A stretch of DNA of 64,000 bases. Source: Pseudoflavonifractor_A sp022772585. Its GTDB lineage: Bacteria > Bacillota > Clostridia > Oscillospirales > Oscillospiraceae. The stretch spans positions 3,187-67,186 of the forward strand of contig NZ_JBQHUB010000016.1 of the NCBI RefSeq assembly GCF_052065415.1, in the 5' to 3' direction. The notes beneath the pieces were generated by a model. It was not told the origin of the DNA. It worked only from the letters and a program-made list of their open reading frames with translations, and made no database searches. Position numbers and translations under genes: made by a program. Of this stretch, positions 1 to 8,810 are shown piece after piece (the first letter of the stretch is position 1; every line of letters begins with the position of its first letter).

Positions 1-538
1 TTTGAGTGGTGCCGCCTTGTGTCCATATTGCATCGGGATATGTGCCGTTGGTAACTTCAAAGGTGCCGTTTTCAATGGTCAGTTTGCCGCTGGAGGAAAC
101 ATAGACTGTTGCCTGTCCTTCACCGCCGCTCACGCTGCTGGTCATCTTGCCCGTGCCGGCACTGCTGCTGTCCCGGATGGTAAGGCTGCCTATGAGCAGT
201 TGAACAACGCCGGTGTCCGTGGTGGTGCCCGACCGGGAGACGGTATAGCCGTTCAAATCCAAATCCACGCTCTGTAAAGCATTGGACAAGTTCAGTGCAG
301 TACCGTTGGTGCTTGCGCTGTAGCTGATGTCGCTGCCCAGCTTGATATAGCGGGTGGTGTTATCAGGTGTGTTCTTCATCAAATCCAGCAGCTCGTCATA
401 ATCGGTGACTATGTAGGGGTCGCCCTCCGTACCGCTGCCGCTGTAGGCCGACGCCGTCATGCTCATGGCCGGGAGCAGACCCAGCACCATCACCAGCGTC
501 AGCAGCAGACTGAGCAGTTTGTTTGTTCGTTTCTTCAT
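1..538 (-). CDS. Secreted beta-rich surface protein, N-terminal part (3' end off window)
   Basis: The frame starts at ATG 538, eight bases or fewer after a GGAGG site, and runs off the left edge with about 179 residues visible. It opens with a signal peptide: MKKR, then a Leu/Val-rich core, then a likely cleavage site after TASA near residue 31. The mature part has short strands of the type DLDLNGYTV and LTIENGTFEV, which resemble the right-handed beta-helix turns of the two large SLH proteins in this window and of the dockerin protein at the right end. It is the last visible gene of the signalling cluster that begins at 5821. Function is unknown; a cell-surface or secreted role is inferred from the signal peptide and repeats. 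Confidence 0.8.
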   Translation of the reverse strand, partial: MKKRTNKLLSLLLTLVMVLGLLPAMSMTASAYSGSGTEGDPYIVTDYDELLDLMKNTPDNTTRYIKLGSDISYSASTNGTALNLSNALQSVDLDLNGYTVSRSGTTTDTGVVQLLIGSLTIRDSSSAGTGKMTSSVSGGEGQATVYVSSSGKLTIENGTFEVTNGTYPDAIWTQGGTTQ

Positions 539-548
539 GTTTGACCTC

Positions 549-1013
549 CTAACTCCTGAAAGGTTCATTCTCCGGCCCGCCGGGGCCGGGGTGGGGATTC
601 TTGCCTGGTGATTCCTCCGCCTCCACGCTGAACAGCAGGCTGCGGAGCGCCTCTTTTTCCTCCGCCGTGGGCGGCCGGGAGCGGCTGATGTACCCGCCCA
701 GGCAAACAGGGGTCGTGTCCTCGTTGGCCGTCAGGCGGAAATTCAGGTAGGAGTAGCCGTCCTTCCGTGGGGGGAAATAGACTCCGTACAGGTGCAGGCC
801 GTTTTCCGTGTAGTCCACGACTTGACTCTGAACGATCCTGTCATCGGACAGGAGGTCGTTCCACTTCCAGTTGGGAGGAGGGTCCTCCAGGTAGAAGTTC
901 ACGCCCGTGTCCAGTGTCTCCACAACCAGGCTGGACTGGCCGTGAACGCTGGGACCATCATAGAAGAAATGCCAGGATGGCGGAATCTGGACGCGCCAGC
1001 CGCACCAGATCAC
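549..1013 (-). CDS. Hypothetical protein, start uncertain
   Basis: I do not recognise this protein. The listed GTG start (1013) gives 154 residues, rich in Trp, Pro and Asp and without membrane segments, ending in a Pro/Gly-rich tail. The open frame actually continues upstream to a stop at about 1209 and contains no ATG, GTG or TTG there. A strong AGGAGG site at 1166-1171 is followed 5 to 8 bases later by two in-frame ACG codons (1160-1155). The natural start may therefore be ACG, or a lost ATG, giving about 202 residues beginning TGNQKLSELFGF. It lies between another unknown gene and the secreted protein at 538, probably in one transcript. Confidence 0.6.
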   Translation of the reverse strand: MIWCGWRVQIPPSWHFFYDGPSVHGQSSLVVETLDTGVNFYLEDPPPNWKWNDLLSDDRIVQSQVVDYTENGLHLYGVYFPPRKDGYSYLNFRLTANEDTTPVCLGGYISRSRPPTAEEKEALRSLLFSVEAEESPGKNPHPGPGGPENEPFRS

Positions 1014-1206
1014 CGTTCTGCCGCCGGTCAGCCACTTTCCCTTTTCGTCCTCAGCGGTCAGCGGCTGGGGAGGCGGTTCCCGTACCGGGGGGCGGTCTGG
1101 GCTTTGCGCTTTGTGGCGAAGAAAGCCAAATAGTTCAGATAGTTTTTGATTGCCCGTCGTGTCTCCCTCCTTTCCCGTGGCGGTCAGGGCCGCCGGGTGT
1201 GGTGAT

Positions 1207-1773
1207 TCATTGCTCTGAGGTTAAACCAATGCCGTTGATCACATCGGTCCAGGTCTCAGATTTCAAAATCTGCTCCGCGGTCACATCGGGAGCTGTTTTT
1301 GCGAGGAAGAGAAAATGCCTGACGCTCCCACCGGGGCCCTGCACATCCTTGCAGCCCTGCAGACGGTAAAGCTGGACGCCCCGGTCTCCGGGATCTCCGC
1401 CGGGCTTGTAGGACAACACGACACTGCCGCCCTGAACCGTAACGGTCATCCGTCCGGTGAATTCCTCGGCCTGGAGGATACCCGCCGTGGAGGCCGGCTG
1501 GTCTGTCTCGCAGCAGGAAAGGACAAACATGCCGTCATCCGCCCGGATATAGAGGCAGTCGGTGGTATCGTTTTCGTCCTCTGGTTTCCAGTAAGACACC
1601 CCGGGTACCGCCGGAAGGGCAAAGCCACGGTAGGTCATAGGGCCTTTCACATATTCCATGTCCAATGCTTCTTTGCAGTCCACGCCTTTCTCACCCGCTT
1701 TCTTCAAATCGGTTGCCAAACGCTTACAGGCTGTCCATAACGGCAGCCATATACTGCTCGGTAACAGACCCAA
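1207..1773 (-). CDS. Hypothetical protein downstream of receiver-like gene
   Basis: This is an unrecognised soluble protein of up to 188 residues. The given ATG overlaps the end of the receiver-like gene by 50 bases and has no convincing ribosome site. Later starts are possible, at a TTG near 1718 or at ATG codons around MEYVKGPMTYRG. The body from about residue 40 has alternating strands (for example MTVTVQGGSVVLSYKPGG), suggesting a beta-rich fold. Two adjacent Cys (VLSCCETD) are notable. The order receiver-like, this gene, the next unknown and the secreted protein suggests one operon concerned with surface-protein expression. That role is inference from position only. Confidence 0.55.
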   Translation of the reverse strand: MGLLPSSIWLPLWTACKRLATDLKKAGEKGVDCKEALDMEYVKGPMTYRGFALPAVPGVSYWKPEDENDTTDCLYIRADDGMFVLSCCETDQPASTAGILQAEEFTGRMTVTVQGGSVVLSYKPGGDPGDRGVQLYRLQGCKDVQGPGGSVRHFLFLAKTAPDVTAEQILKSETWTDVINGIGLTSEQ

Positions 1774-2107
1774 AGAGAAACGCGTCGACCAGTCCGTCCT
1801 TCTTGGCTTGTTTCACGCTTTCCGCCAGGGCTTTGTCCGCCGCATCATCCACCAGCATGACCACCTTGCAGTCCGGGTTGTTCCTGGCAACCGCTTCCCG
1901 GATGGCCAACCGTTCCTCCAGCATCCAGGGCGTATATCCCGTCACCTCCATGAGGAGGGCGTAGGGCCGGAACATCTTGCACCGCTCCACGGTCTTGCTG
2001 GGGGATTCGGAAATAATGATGTGGTATTCTTCCAGCTCTTGCAGCAGCATACGCTGGATCGTTCTTGCATACAGTCCGCTTTGAATATCGAGAATGATTC
2101 TTTTCAT
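1724..2107 (-). CDS. CheY-like receiver protein lacking the phospho-acceptor Asp
   Basis: A stand-alone receiver-like domain of about 127 residues (MKRIILDIQSGLY at the start). The start is the second of two adjacent ATGs, placed by AGGTGG a few bases upstream. The alternating beta/alpha pattern matches CheY, but the strand-3 position that normally carries the phospho-accepting Asp reads YALLMEVTG, with Glu instead. The strand-1 acidic pair is also reduced (LDIQ). In known families a Glu here mimics the phosphorylated state, so the protein may be a constitutive or phosphorylation-independent partner. It sits 176 bases downstream of the NarL-type regulator gene. A second protein of this kind is encoded at 58785. 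Confidence 0.6.
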   Translation of the reverse strand: MKRIILDIQSGLYARTIQRMLLQELEEYHIIISESPSKTVERCKMFRPYALLMEVTGYTPWMLEERLAIREAVARNNPDCKVVMLVDDAADKALAESVKQAKKDGLVDAFLFGSVTEQYMAAVMDSL

Positions 2108-2283
2108 CATACCACCTGCCTTCTCTGAAGGAGCTGCGGACATAAGCTCCTGATTCTCCAATTCTCATTATACGGATTCTTTTGAGTTTGTAACTGTCAC
2201 TTGTGTCAGTATCAGTGAAAAAAGAGGTAAAAATTTTCAAAAAAATAAGTGCCCGGTCACCGTGAAGTGGCCGGACGCTGTTT

Positions 2284-2916
2284 TTACTCTTCGTCCTCAA
2301 ATTTTACGATCAGGGTTTTCTGGATGATGGCTGTCAGCAGTGCGTTTTTGTTCTTGAAGCCGCTCCGACCCACGATCTCGTCCAGGTTCCACCGGACGCC
2401 GCGGCTGGTGAGATGCACTCTTTCCGCGATCTCGTCGTAGCCCAAGCCATCCGAAAACAGCCGGAGTATTTCCAGCTGCCGGGGCGTGAGCTGGGCCGAA
2501 CGGATGTCCTTCAGTTCCACGTCAGGTGAGGTGTCCGGGAAGATATGCTCTCCGGCCAGGGTCCGCTCAATGACCTCCATCAGGTCCGCGTCGCCGTGGT
2601 CCTTGTACCACAGGCTGTCGGCGCCGCCCGCCCGGGCCTGCGCCAGCACTTCCGGGTCAATGAGGGAGGTCGCCGCCACTACCTTCGTGCGGCAGCCGCT
2701 CTCTTTGATGCGCTTTCCCGCCGCAAGGCCGGAGTGGTCGTGGAGGGTCAGCACGTCCATCAGAACCAGATCCACGCTGCCGCCTCGACAGGCGTCCACC
2801 GCTTCAATGGCATCCTGAAAAACGCCGACCACCCGATAGCGGGGATCATCGGCAAACATCTTTTCAAAGTGCTGCCGCATGTAGGCATTATCTTCCACAA
2901 TGATCACTGTGGTCAT
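2284..2916 (-). CDS. NarL/FixJ-type response regulator
   Basis: A two-domain transcription factor of 210 residues. The receiver domain (about residues 1-120) has the acidic pocket VEDN at 8-10, the phospho-acceptor Asp54 in VLMDVLTL, and a conserved Lys near 105. A LuxR-type helix-turn-helix follows at about 140-195 (LTPRQLEILRLFSDGL, then ERVHLTSRGVRWNL). The gene overlaps the upstream histidine kinase by 4 bases (2913-2916), so the two are translationally coupled and almost certainly partners. Likely targets include the adjacent secreted-protein genes, but no binding site was identified. The family assignment is firm; the signal is unknown. Confidence 0.92.
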   Translation of the reverse strand: MTTVIIVEDNAYMRQHFEKMFADDPRYRVVGVFQDAIEAVDACRGGSVDLVLMDVLTLHDHSGLAAGKRIKESGCRTKVVAATSLIDPEVLAQARAGGADSLWYKDHGDADLMEVIERTLAGEHIFPDTSPDVELKDIRSAQLTPRQLEILRLFSDGLGYDEIAERVHLTSRGVRWNLDEIVGRSGFKNKNALLTAIIQKTLIVKFEDEE

Positions 2917-4163
2917 AGTTCTTGTTCCCTCCTTGGAAGATTGAGGATCAGTGCGAAGGCCGGCCGATGGGAGACCGACATTTCGCCGCCGGCGCTCTCC
3001 ACGCTCCGGCGCAGGGAGGACAGACCGCCGCCCTCCGTGATCTCCCGCTCCGGGATCTTTCCGTTGTTGGTGATAATCACCCGATAGATGTCGGCCCGCT
3101 CCACGACCTCCACCCTGACCCGGTCGCCCCCGGCGTGGTTAACGCAGTTGGTGACGCACTCCCGTGCAGCGGCGGCGATCAGTCGCTCTATATCCGGGTT
3201 CTGAGGGATATAGCCGTCCAGCTCCAGCGTCACATGCATCTCTGCTGCTTTCTGCCGCGCTTCCTCAAAGGTGCCGCGGGCCGCCGGGAAGTCGTTGGAG
3301 AAATAGCTGATGGCGTCCTTCAAAACCGCCAGCTGATGCTCCACATCTCCGTCTCCGCCGCCGTTCATCATCTCGGAGATGGCGATGAGGCTGGCGCCGA
3401 TGTTGTTGTGAATCCGCATTTTCAGTTCCAGTGTTTCCTTTTCCCGAATTCGCTCAGACAGGCGCTGGAACATTTTCCGGAGCTTGGCGATGACCCGCCG
3501 CAGCTCCGCGTTGTCCCGCTGCAGCCGGGCGTTTCCCTCGTATAGCTCCGTCACATTCTGGGCGAGGATCTGGGTGACTCCATCTATGCCCTCCAGCGCC
3601 GTAGTCTGGAATCGCCATACCCGTCCGTCTGGGAACCGGCACAGCGGCGGGTTCGGTTCCAGGCGGGTAACGCCGCAGCCCTTTGGTGGATCCTTCAGAG
3701 CGTCCGTCAAATCCCAAATAGTCTGGGGATAGCTGCCCGTCAGCACCGCGCCCAATTCGCCCATGGCGCGGTTAATGAGGATGATGCGGCCCGTTTCGTC
3801 GGCGAAACAGACACCGGTGGGCAGGTCGTCAAAAGCCTGTTTGATGGCGTTGGCTGACAGTTCTGTCCGGTGCCGTTTCCGCTCCCGCATAGCTTCCACA
3901 GCCACATAGGCTGCAGCGGCGAGCAGCAGCACTACAAAAGCCGTTGGAATATTATCGTAAGTCCGGCTTGTTGAGTCCGGCCCCAGCAGCGCAATGGCAA
4001 AGGTCAATACTGCGAACATGCAGCAGTCCGGTACCGCCAGTTTGATCCGTCCTGTACGAATGGCCTTACTCAGCAGCAGGAACAATACGCCCAACACCGC
4101 ACACAGCAGTAGGGTCAGCAGGGCTGTCCGGGCATTGGCAGAGAGTTCACAGAAGGGGGTCAT
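2913..4163 (-). CDS. PAS-containing sensor histidine kinase (HPK7/NarX-like)
   Basis: About 416 residues starting at MTPFCELS, with GGAGGTGG about 7 bases upstream. Three hydrophobic segments lie in the first 105 residues. A PAS-like domain follows (about 125-230, FDDLPTGVCFADETGRIILI), then a coiled linker. The H-box KMRIHNNIGASLIA carries the phospho-His. A HATPase domain has the N-box ECVTNCVNHAG and the G-box GGLSSLRRSVESAGGEM, ending in LILNLPRR. It autophosphorylates and should pass phosphate to the regulator whose gene overlaps it. It also overlaps the preceding sensor gene by 4 bases (4160-4163), so three signalling proteins are made as a coupled unit. Confidence 0.9.
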   Translation of the reverse strand: MTPFCELSANARTALLTLLLCAVLGVLFLLLSKAIRTGRIKLAVPDCCMFAVLTFAIALLGPDSTSRTYDNIPTAFVVLLLAAAAYVAVEAMRERKRHRTELSANAIKQAFDDLPTGVCFADETGRIILINRAMGELGAVLTGSYPQTIWDLTDALKDPPKGCGVTRLEPNPPLCRFPDGRVWRFQTTALEGIDGVTQILAQNVTELYEGNARLQRDNAELRRVIAKLRKMFQRLSERIREKETLELKMRIHNNIGASLIAISEMMNGGGDGDVEHQLAVLKDAISYFSNDFPAARGTFEEARQKAAEMHVTLELDGYIPQNPDIERLIAAAARECVTNCVNHAGGDRVRVEVVERADIYRVIITNNGKIPEREITEGGGLSSLRRSVESAGGEMSVSHRPAFALILNLPRREQEL

Positions 4164-5821
4164 GCTCCGCCACCTCCTTCCAAAGGCAGAACGAGCATCA
4201 TCTCGCTGTCCTCCCCGTCGATCCGCACCTGCGGATACCTGCCGCACAGGGGCGTGAAATCCGCGTCACAGTCCAGAAGTATGTTGATCCGCAGTTTACC
4301 GTCTACCGGGCGCACCTGCACATTGATGGCGCGCAGGGTATCCAGTCCGGTTTCAATCGCATCTTCAAAGAAGTCATAGGCCCGCGCCAGCAGTTCGCCG
4401 GGAAGGTATTCTTTTCCCGTCTGTACGAGAAAAGCCCCCTCCACCCCCAGCAGCGTCAAGGCACGGAAGGATTCCCGAAGTGCGCTGGTCAGCTTTTCCT
4501 CTGAGATGACAGGAGCGCTGTCGATGGAGAGTACAAAGTCCTTCCGGCGCTTGATAAAGCTGCCCAGCACCACGATATGGGCCAGGATCTGATGCTTTTC
4601 TTCGGCGCCGTCAGTTTTCTCATAGGTACGCACAAGGCGGTCGATCTGGTTCAGTTGGCTCTGAGTCCGGGTTTGCAGCAGGTCGTAGAGGCGGTTTTGC
4701 TCCTCAATTGTCTTGTGTTCCCGCTCCTGGTCATACTCGGATTTCAGCAGTGCTTTCCGCTCCTGCAGCTCGTCCTGCTGGTCCTCCAGACTCTCCCGCA
4801 GGCGGAGCAGCTGGGAGATATCCTCCGTCCAGACCGCATGGCCGCCGTCCACCGGCATATTGTGGACCTGTATCCCTTCCGTGAGTGCCGCAGGGCCGGC
4901 CTCCGCCTCCCGCATTTTCTCCACCGGGATCTTCGGTGCGTTTTTGGCAGCATATTGGACAGCATAATCCCGGTCCACGATCTGCGCTGCCAGAGTGGAC
5001 TCCCGGAACAGTTCCCCGTATCGGGTGTTGGACTGAATCAGGCTGCACTGGATACAAAGTTCCAGCGTGGCGGTGATCAGCAGGCAGAAAACCACGGTTA
5101 CATCGGCGGCAAGCGCTTTTTGCAACGGCAGCTGGACGATGTCGAAGACGCAATAAATCATTGCCAGTAGAAAGGGAACGAAAGGCAGCAACAAAAATTT
5201 ATGGCTGTGGGGGATATGGCATTTGATCAGCATGGCGCCAAGCGCTGCCAGGGCACAAAGGAACATCCATCCAACCGCCAGATAATAAACGATGCTATGA
5301 GCATACACATTCGCCCATACGACCGCATCTGCCGGGAACACGAACACGAGTTGATGAAGGTCATTGGTCAGCACCAGCAGAAAAAGCAAGGTGGTCGGTA
5401 TGTAAAAAAGCTTCATCCAGTTCGGCAGGCGGTAGTTTTCCGTCTTTCCAAGCGACAGGGCAACGAACACCGCCAGCGCCGGGATGAACAGCATAGGCAG
5501 ATAATACAGGTACCATAGGTGGCGCAGGACCCAGGGATCTTCCGCGATGATATAACGGATCGTTCTGGCAGTAACCCAGAATACCATCAGTGCGGAAATG
5601 GCAGTGAGATAGCGGCGCACCTGAGGCTGGATGATCCGCCTGCGGACGGAAATACCCCACGCTGCAAACAGCATAACGTATATGACAGAACGAAAGAATG
5701 AACAGAGCCAATCGAAGGGGGGCTCCACCCGAAAGCCTATCTGCCGCAGAGTAGCCGCTACAATGACGGCCAGAGCCGCACAGAGAAAGGCACGGTGGTT
5801 TTTCAAATTTACTTTTGCCAT
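4160..5821 (-). CDS. 7TM sensor with degenerate histidine-kinase-like domain
   Basis: About 553 residues from MAKVNLKNHRAF, with AGGAGG upstream. The N-terminal half has seven or eight hydrophobic segments (to about residue 260), matching the 7TM sensor module of Clostridia histidine kinases. A PAS-like region and a long Gln/Glu coiled coil (about 330-400) follow. The C-terminal region contains a dimerisation-type segment (IVVLGSFIKRRKDF) and a shortened ATPase-like fold whose N-box position reads AYDFFEDAIE, without clear G-boxes. It may sense a ligand and modulate the genuine kinase encoded next rather than phosphorylate by itself; this is inference from the missing motifs. First gene of the signalling operon. 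Confidence 0.8.
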   Translation of the reverse strand: MAKVNLKNHRAFLCAALAVIVAATLRQIGFRVEPPFDWLCSFFRSVIYVMLFAAWGISVRRRIIQPQVRRYLTAISALMVFWVTARTIRYIIAEDPWVLRHLWYLYYLPMLFIPALAVFVALSLGKTENYRLPNWMKLFYIPTTLLFLLVLTNDLHQLVFVFPADAVVWANVYAHSIVYYLAVGWMFLCALAALGAMLIKCHIPHSHKFLLLPFVPFLLAMIYCVFDIVQLPLQKALAADVTVVFCLLITATLELCIQCSLIQSNTRYGELFRESTLAAQIVDRDYAVQYAAKNAPKIPVEKMREAEAGPAALTEGIQVHNMPVDGGHAVWTEDISQLLRLRESLEDQQDELQERKALLKSEYDQEREHKTIEEQNRLYDLLQTRTQSQLNQIDRLVRTYEKTDGAEEKHQILAHIVVLGSFIKRRKDFVLSIDSAPVISEEKLTSALRESFRALTLLGVEGAFLVQTGKEYLPGELLARAYDFFEDAIETGLDTLRAINVQVRPVDGKLRINILLDCDADFTPLCGRYPQVRIDGEDSEMMLVLPLEGGGGA

Positions 5822-5846
5822 CGTGCGCCCCTCCTTTCTGCATACA

Positions 5847-5895
5847 GCGGTCTTATTTGGTTGCTGCGCAACCAAATAAGGGGGTACCCCCTTAA
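5847..5895 (-). repeat. Palindromic leader repeat: GGGGTACCCC box plus stem-loop, copy 1
   Basis: Read toward the 7TM sensor gene, it contains TTAAGGGGGTACCCCCTTA, then a 13-bp perfect stem (CTTATTTGGTTGC with its complement, 3-base loop), then AGACCGC. The same order, with a different stem sequence, occurs at 57934-57983 ahead of the zinc-ribbon operon. The stems differ but stay paired and the flanks are conserved, which argues for a conserved structured element rather than chance. Confidence 0.7.
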
Positions 5896-6029
5896 CAATA
5901 CTCTGCTCTCTTTTGAGAGGACAGAGTATAATCTATCCGGTTAAATTATACTGTATGTCCTTCAAAAACTCAACGAAAAGTTCCGTTCCAACGCAACGCT
6001 GCCCTTTTTCACTTCTCGCCGGAAAAGAA

Positions 6030-6057
6030 AGAGGGACTGTGAAAGCACAGCCCCTCT
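6030..6057 (-). terminator. Rho-independent terminator of operon B
   Basis: A hairpin with paired arms AGAGGG-CTGTG and CACAG-CCCTCT around a 4-base loop. On the minus strand it is followed by TTTCTTTTCC. It lies about 30 bases after the stop of the last gene of the long minus-strand operon (6088). Confidence 0.75.
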
Positions 6058-6087
6058 CTATATTACTCGTTCTCGTTTTCTATCGGC

Positions 6088-7062
6088 TTACGCTGCCTTT
6101 TGAAATCGAATGCTCCGGGATCGCATCTGAAGCTCCTGGGAGAGGAATTTCAGCGTGGAGAATTCATCGTCCAGTCCATCCAGTTCCCGGCGGAGCACCT
6201 GCTCATAGTGGCGCTTCTTTTCCTCCAGGCCCTGGATCTTCAGTACCCACCGGTCCATGACCGCAGGGCTCTGACTGCCGGACTTAATGAGGTAGTCCGC
6301 TCGCTCCTGATAGGTGGCGATCTCCTTTTTCACCGCCGCGTAAAACTCCTCCGTCATCTTGGCGCGCTGTTTTTCATCGTCGATGATGTAAAAGCTATTG
6401 ACCATCAGCGGCGTGTCGTTCCGGTTCAGGCCACCCAACAAATTGATAAAGTCCTCGAAAATATCGACCTTATCCATGTAGGTACGGGGAACAAAATACA
6501 TATGGCCGGTGATGCTCAGCTTGGTGGCCTCGATGCTGCGCAGGTAATTGGTGCAGATGGTCTCGATCTGCTTTCGGTTGGCACACCGCTGGTAGAGCTC
6601 GAACAGCTCCTCCGCCCGGCGGCAGCACCCAGGCACATCTACCGCGTCATCCATCACCAGGTTGTCGCAGCGGAAGATCCCATCCTCCTTGTCGTAGCTG
6701 ATGTTGGCCAGCTTCTCATACCGGTTGGTCTGCTGATTCAGCGTTTCCTTCACCAGTTCTCGGGAGAGGACCCCGGACGTGCGCTTATTGTCCCGGCAGT
6801 AAGCAAGGTAGATATGGCTCTCGCCCATGGAAGTGACCGGGATTCGCTCCCGGATATCCCCCGTTGCGGAGCGGAAAGCATCCGACACCGACAGACGGTT
6901 GCCGCCGGCATAGGGAATGCCCATGCTCTCACAGAGATCGGACAGAGCCTCTTTCTCCACAAGAAGATTCGCCAGAGTAAAGTACAGGAACTTTCCCAGC
7001 ATGTGCTCTTTATCGCCGCTGTTTGCCGCGAGAAACTCGTTCATATTGATCGTTTTTTCCAT
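6088..7062 (-). CDS. Hypothetical protein of mobile-element type (possibly DUF6744)
   Basis: Soluble protein of about 324 residues. ATG 7062 is chosen over the TTG at 7068 because AGGAAG lies 8 bases before it. Helical throughout, with Glu/Lys-rich stretches at the C-terminus (about 250-320) that may form a coiled coil; no enzyme motif is obvious. The segment KLSITGHMYFVPRTYMDKVDIFEDF resembles the DUF6744 proteins of clostridial integrative elements as I recall them, but I could not check this. It is the last gene of operon B and precedes the terminator. Its operon companions handle DNA, so a role in element maintenance is plausible. Confidence 0.65.
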   Translation of the reverse strand: MEKTINMNEFLAANSGDKEHMLGKFLYFTLANLLVEKEALSDLCESMGIPYAGGNRLSVSDAFRSATGDIRERIPVTSMGESHIYLAYCRDNKRTSGVLSRELVKETLNQQTNRYEKLANISYDKEDGIFRCDNLVMDDAVDVPGCCRRAEELFELYQRCANRKQIETICTNYLRSIEATKLSITGHMYFVPRTYMDKVDIFEDFINLLGGLNRNDTPLMVNSFYIIDDEKQRAKMTEEFYAAVKKEIATYQERADYLIKSGSQSPAVMDRWVLKIQGLEEKKRHYEQVLRRELDGLDDEFSTLKFLSQELQMRSRSIRFQKAA

Positions 7063-7083
7063 ATTCAATACTTCCTTTCTGAT

Positions 7084-7701
7084 TCAGGTATGAAGCGCAT
7101 ATTGCGCTTTCTCCATGTGATCCTGCCCATGAAGGATCACGCCGCCGCAAATGCCCGGACGCCCCAGACGGAACTCCCGGAAAAAGAAGCTGTACGGCAG
7201 GGGATCGTCGTAAAAGCAGATCCGGTCCGTCTGCTTCCAGCGGAAGTTATCCCGCAGGAACCGGATCAGCTTGCGCCGGACCGTCTTTTGGGCAAGCGCC
7301 GCCCGGAGGTTCCTCTGCTCGCAGAAAACAAGCCGCGGCCTCTCCGCGTCCTCCATGGACAGCGCCCGCCATTCGGTCACCTCGGGATTCTTTTCGCTCT
7401 CCAGAGCGAATTTCATCAGCGCGTCGAAAGAGAGCTGAACCGTCTCCTCACGGCCGGTAAGCGCACAACCGCATTGATTCAGCCACACAAAGCGGATCAC
7501 GACTCTGCGCAGTTCCCGCTCATACCGCAGCACGGCAAAGGAACCGGCGTCGCTGATCGTAACGCTCCCTTCCTGCACCATGCGCCTTAAATCGCTTCGC
7601 AGCACGGCAAAGCTGTGCGGCGATTTTTTGTTCCTGGTGACCGTCCGGAAGAACAGGCTCTGTCCGGCGGCAGACACCTTTACCATTGTTCTGCTATTCA
7701 T
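7084..7701 (-). CDS. Hypothetical protein in DNA-processing operon
   Basis: About 205 residues from MNSRTMVKVS; GAGGAG stands 7 bases before this second of two adjacent ATGs. I do not recognise a family. The middle has beta-strand alternation (GSFAVLRYERELRRVVIRFVWLN), and the C-terminal half is basic and aromatic (RKLIRFLRDNFRWKQTDRICFYDDPLPYSFFF). No signal peptide or membrane segment. It starts 16 bases after the primase-like gene and is 21 bases from the next gene, so it is co-transcribed with the DNA-metabolism genes of operon B. Confidence 0.6.
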   Translation of the reverse strand: MNSRTMVKVSAAGQSLFFRTVTRNKKSPHSFAVLRSDLRRMVQEGSVTISDAGSFAVLRYERELRRVVIRFVWLNQCGCALTGREETVQLSFDALMKFALESEKNPEVTEWRALSMEDAERPRLVFCEQRNLRAALAQKTVRRKLIRFLRDNFRWKQTDRICFYDDPLPYSFFFREFRLGRPGICGGVILHGQDHMEKAQYALHT

Positions 7702-7717
7702 CATTTCACTCCTCGGA

Positions 7718-8785
7718 TCACATGGCGGCCACGCGGCTGAGGAAATAATCGTCCACACCCTTGTAGGCCGGGTTCCATGTGTATTTTGAGTATCGGACGC
7801 CGGGGATCTTCTGTACCTCCCGGCGCATGGTAAGAATCGCGTTTCGCACCTGCGGGTTGGTCATCTGATCCATATCCATCGCCTCAACGATTTCGGTGAC
7901 ACCCAGATCCAGGATCGTTTCCCGCAGGCCCTTGATGGCGTTGACGCCGCCGGTGCAGATAAACAGGGCATCATTTGCGAGAAAGCTGGCTACATCGCCT
8001 TTGAGCGGCCCTTCCGTCAGAAAGGCCCGTTTTCGGCTCCGGTCGCCGGTAACATGGATCCACGAGTAGCTGCGTGTGCCGTTTTCCAGATGTCTGTCTC
8101 GGCTGGAAAGCCAGCGGTATTTCCGCCCCGGCTTATCCGCGTCATCCAGGCGGATCTTCAGGCCCTGGATCAGGCCATCCTGATTTCGCACAGGGATCAG
8201 AAAGCCATTGGGGCCGGCCACCGTCCACTGGTCATTTCGGGTATAGAACCCTGGGATACCCAGCAGGTCATGGCTGCTGCCCACCAGCTTCGCAAGAAGC
8301 CGCCGGGCCTGCGGTGTTTCCGGCATGGACCGGTAACCGTTGCGCTCGATGCGTTCATCGGACAGTCCGCGTTCCAGAAGGTTTTCACGGTGCTTTTCGG
8401 AGAGCGTCAGAAAAGACAGCATCTCCGAATAGACCGCGTGGCGCTCCTCCAGCGCCCTGGGCGTCCGCTCTTGTGTTTGGGGAACAGGCTGGGACGGCAA
8501 GGGATATACCCTGGTGTCCTTTGTCAGTTCCAAATAAGCCTCTTTGTTGGTGATGCTGTGGAGCCGGGCATACAGCGAAACACTGTTGCCGTGGGCGCCG
8601 CAGAGATTACACCGGTATTGGTTTTTTGAGGTGTTGAGGCTCAGATGGTATTTCCCCGGTCCGTGGTCGCGGCAGAAGGGGCAGCTTGCCTCGACTTCCT
8701 CGTGCCTGAGTGTACGAGGGTCGAGGACAAGCCCGCACCGTCTGGCGGTTTCCACGATGGGAAATTCTACATACTCGCGTGCCAA
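7718..8785 (-). CDS. Primase-like protein: CHC2 zinc finger plus toprim-like (DUF3854-type) domain
   Basis: 355 residues from a TTG start, placed by GGGGGAGG six bases upstream. A CHC2-type zinc ribbon is formed by Cys35, Cys38, Cys59 and Cys62 (CPFCRDHG ... YRCNLCG), as in DnaG-like primases. A toprim-like region follows at about 250-330, with TEGPLKGDVASF supplying the acidic start and AMDMDQMTN the D-x-D part. DnaG's full core is not evident, so this resembles the short primase-like proteins of plasmids and integrative elements. It may prime replication or process DNA ends for the module. It lies between the Rad50-like gene and two unknown genes in operon B. Confidence 0.8.
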   Translation of the reverse strand: MAREYVEFPIVETARRCGLVLDPRTLRHEEVEASCPFCRDHGPGKYHLSLNTSKNQYRCNLCGAHGNSVSLYARLHSITNKEAYLELTKDTRVYPLPSQPVPQTQERTPRALEERHAVYSEMLSFLTLSEKHRENLLERGLSDERIERNGYRSMPETPQARRLLAKLVGSSHDLLGIPGFYTRNDQWTVAGPNGFLIPVRNQDGLIQGLKIRLDDADKPGRKYRWLSSRDRHLENGTRSYSWIHVTGDRSRKRAFLTEGPLKGDVASFLANDALFICTGGVNAIKGLRETILDLGVTEIVEAMDMDQMTNPQVRNAILTMRREVQKIPGVRYSKYTWNPAYKGVDDYFLSRVAAM

Positions 8786-8810
8786 ACGGCGCCTCCCCCT
8801 TCCTTGAGGT

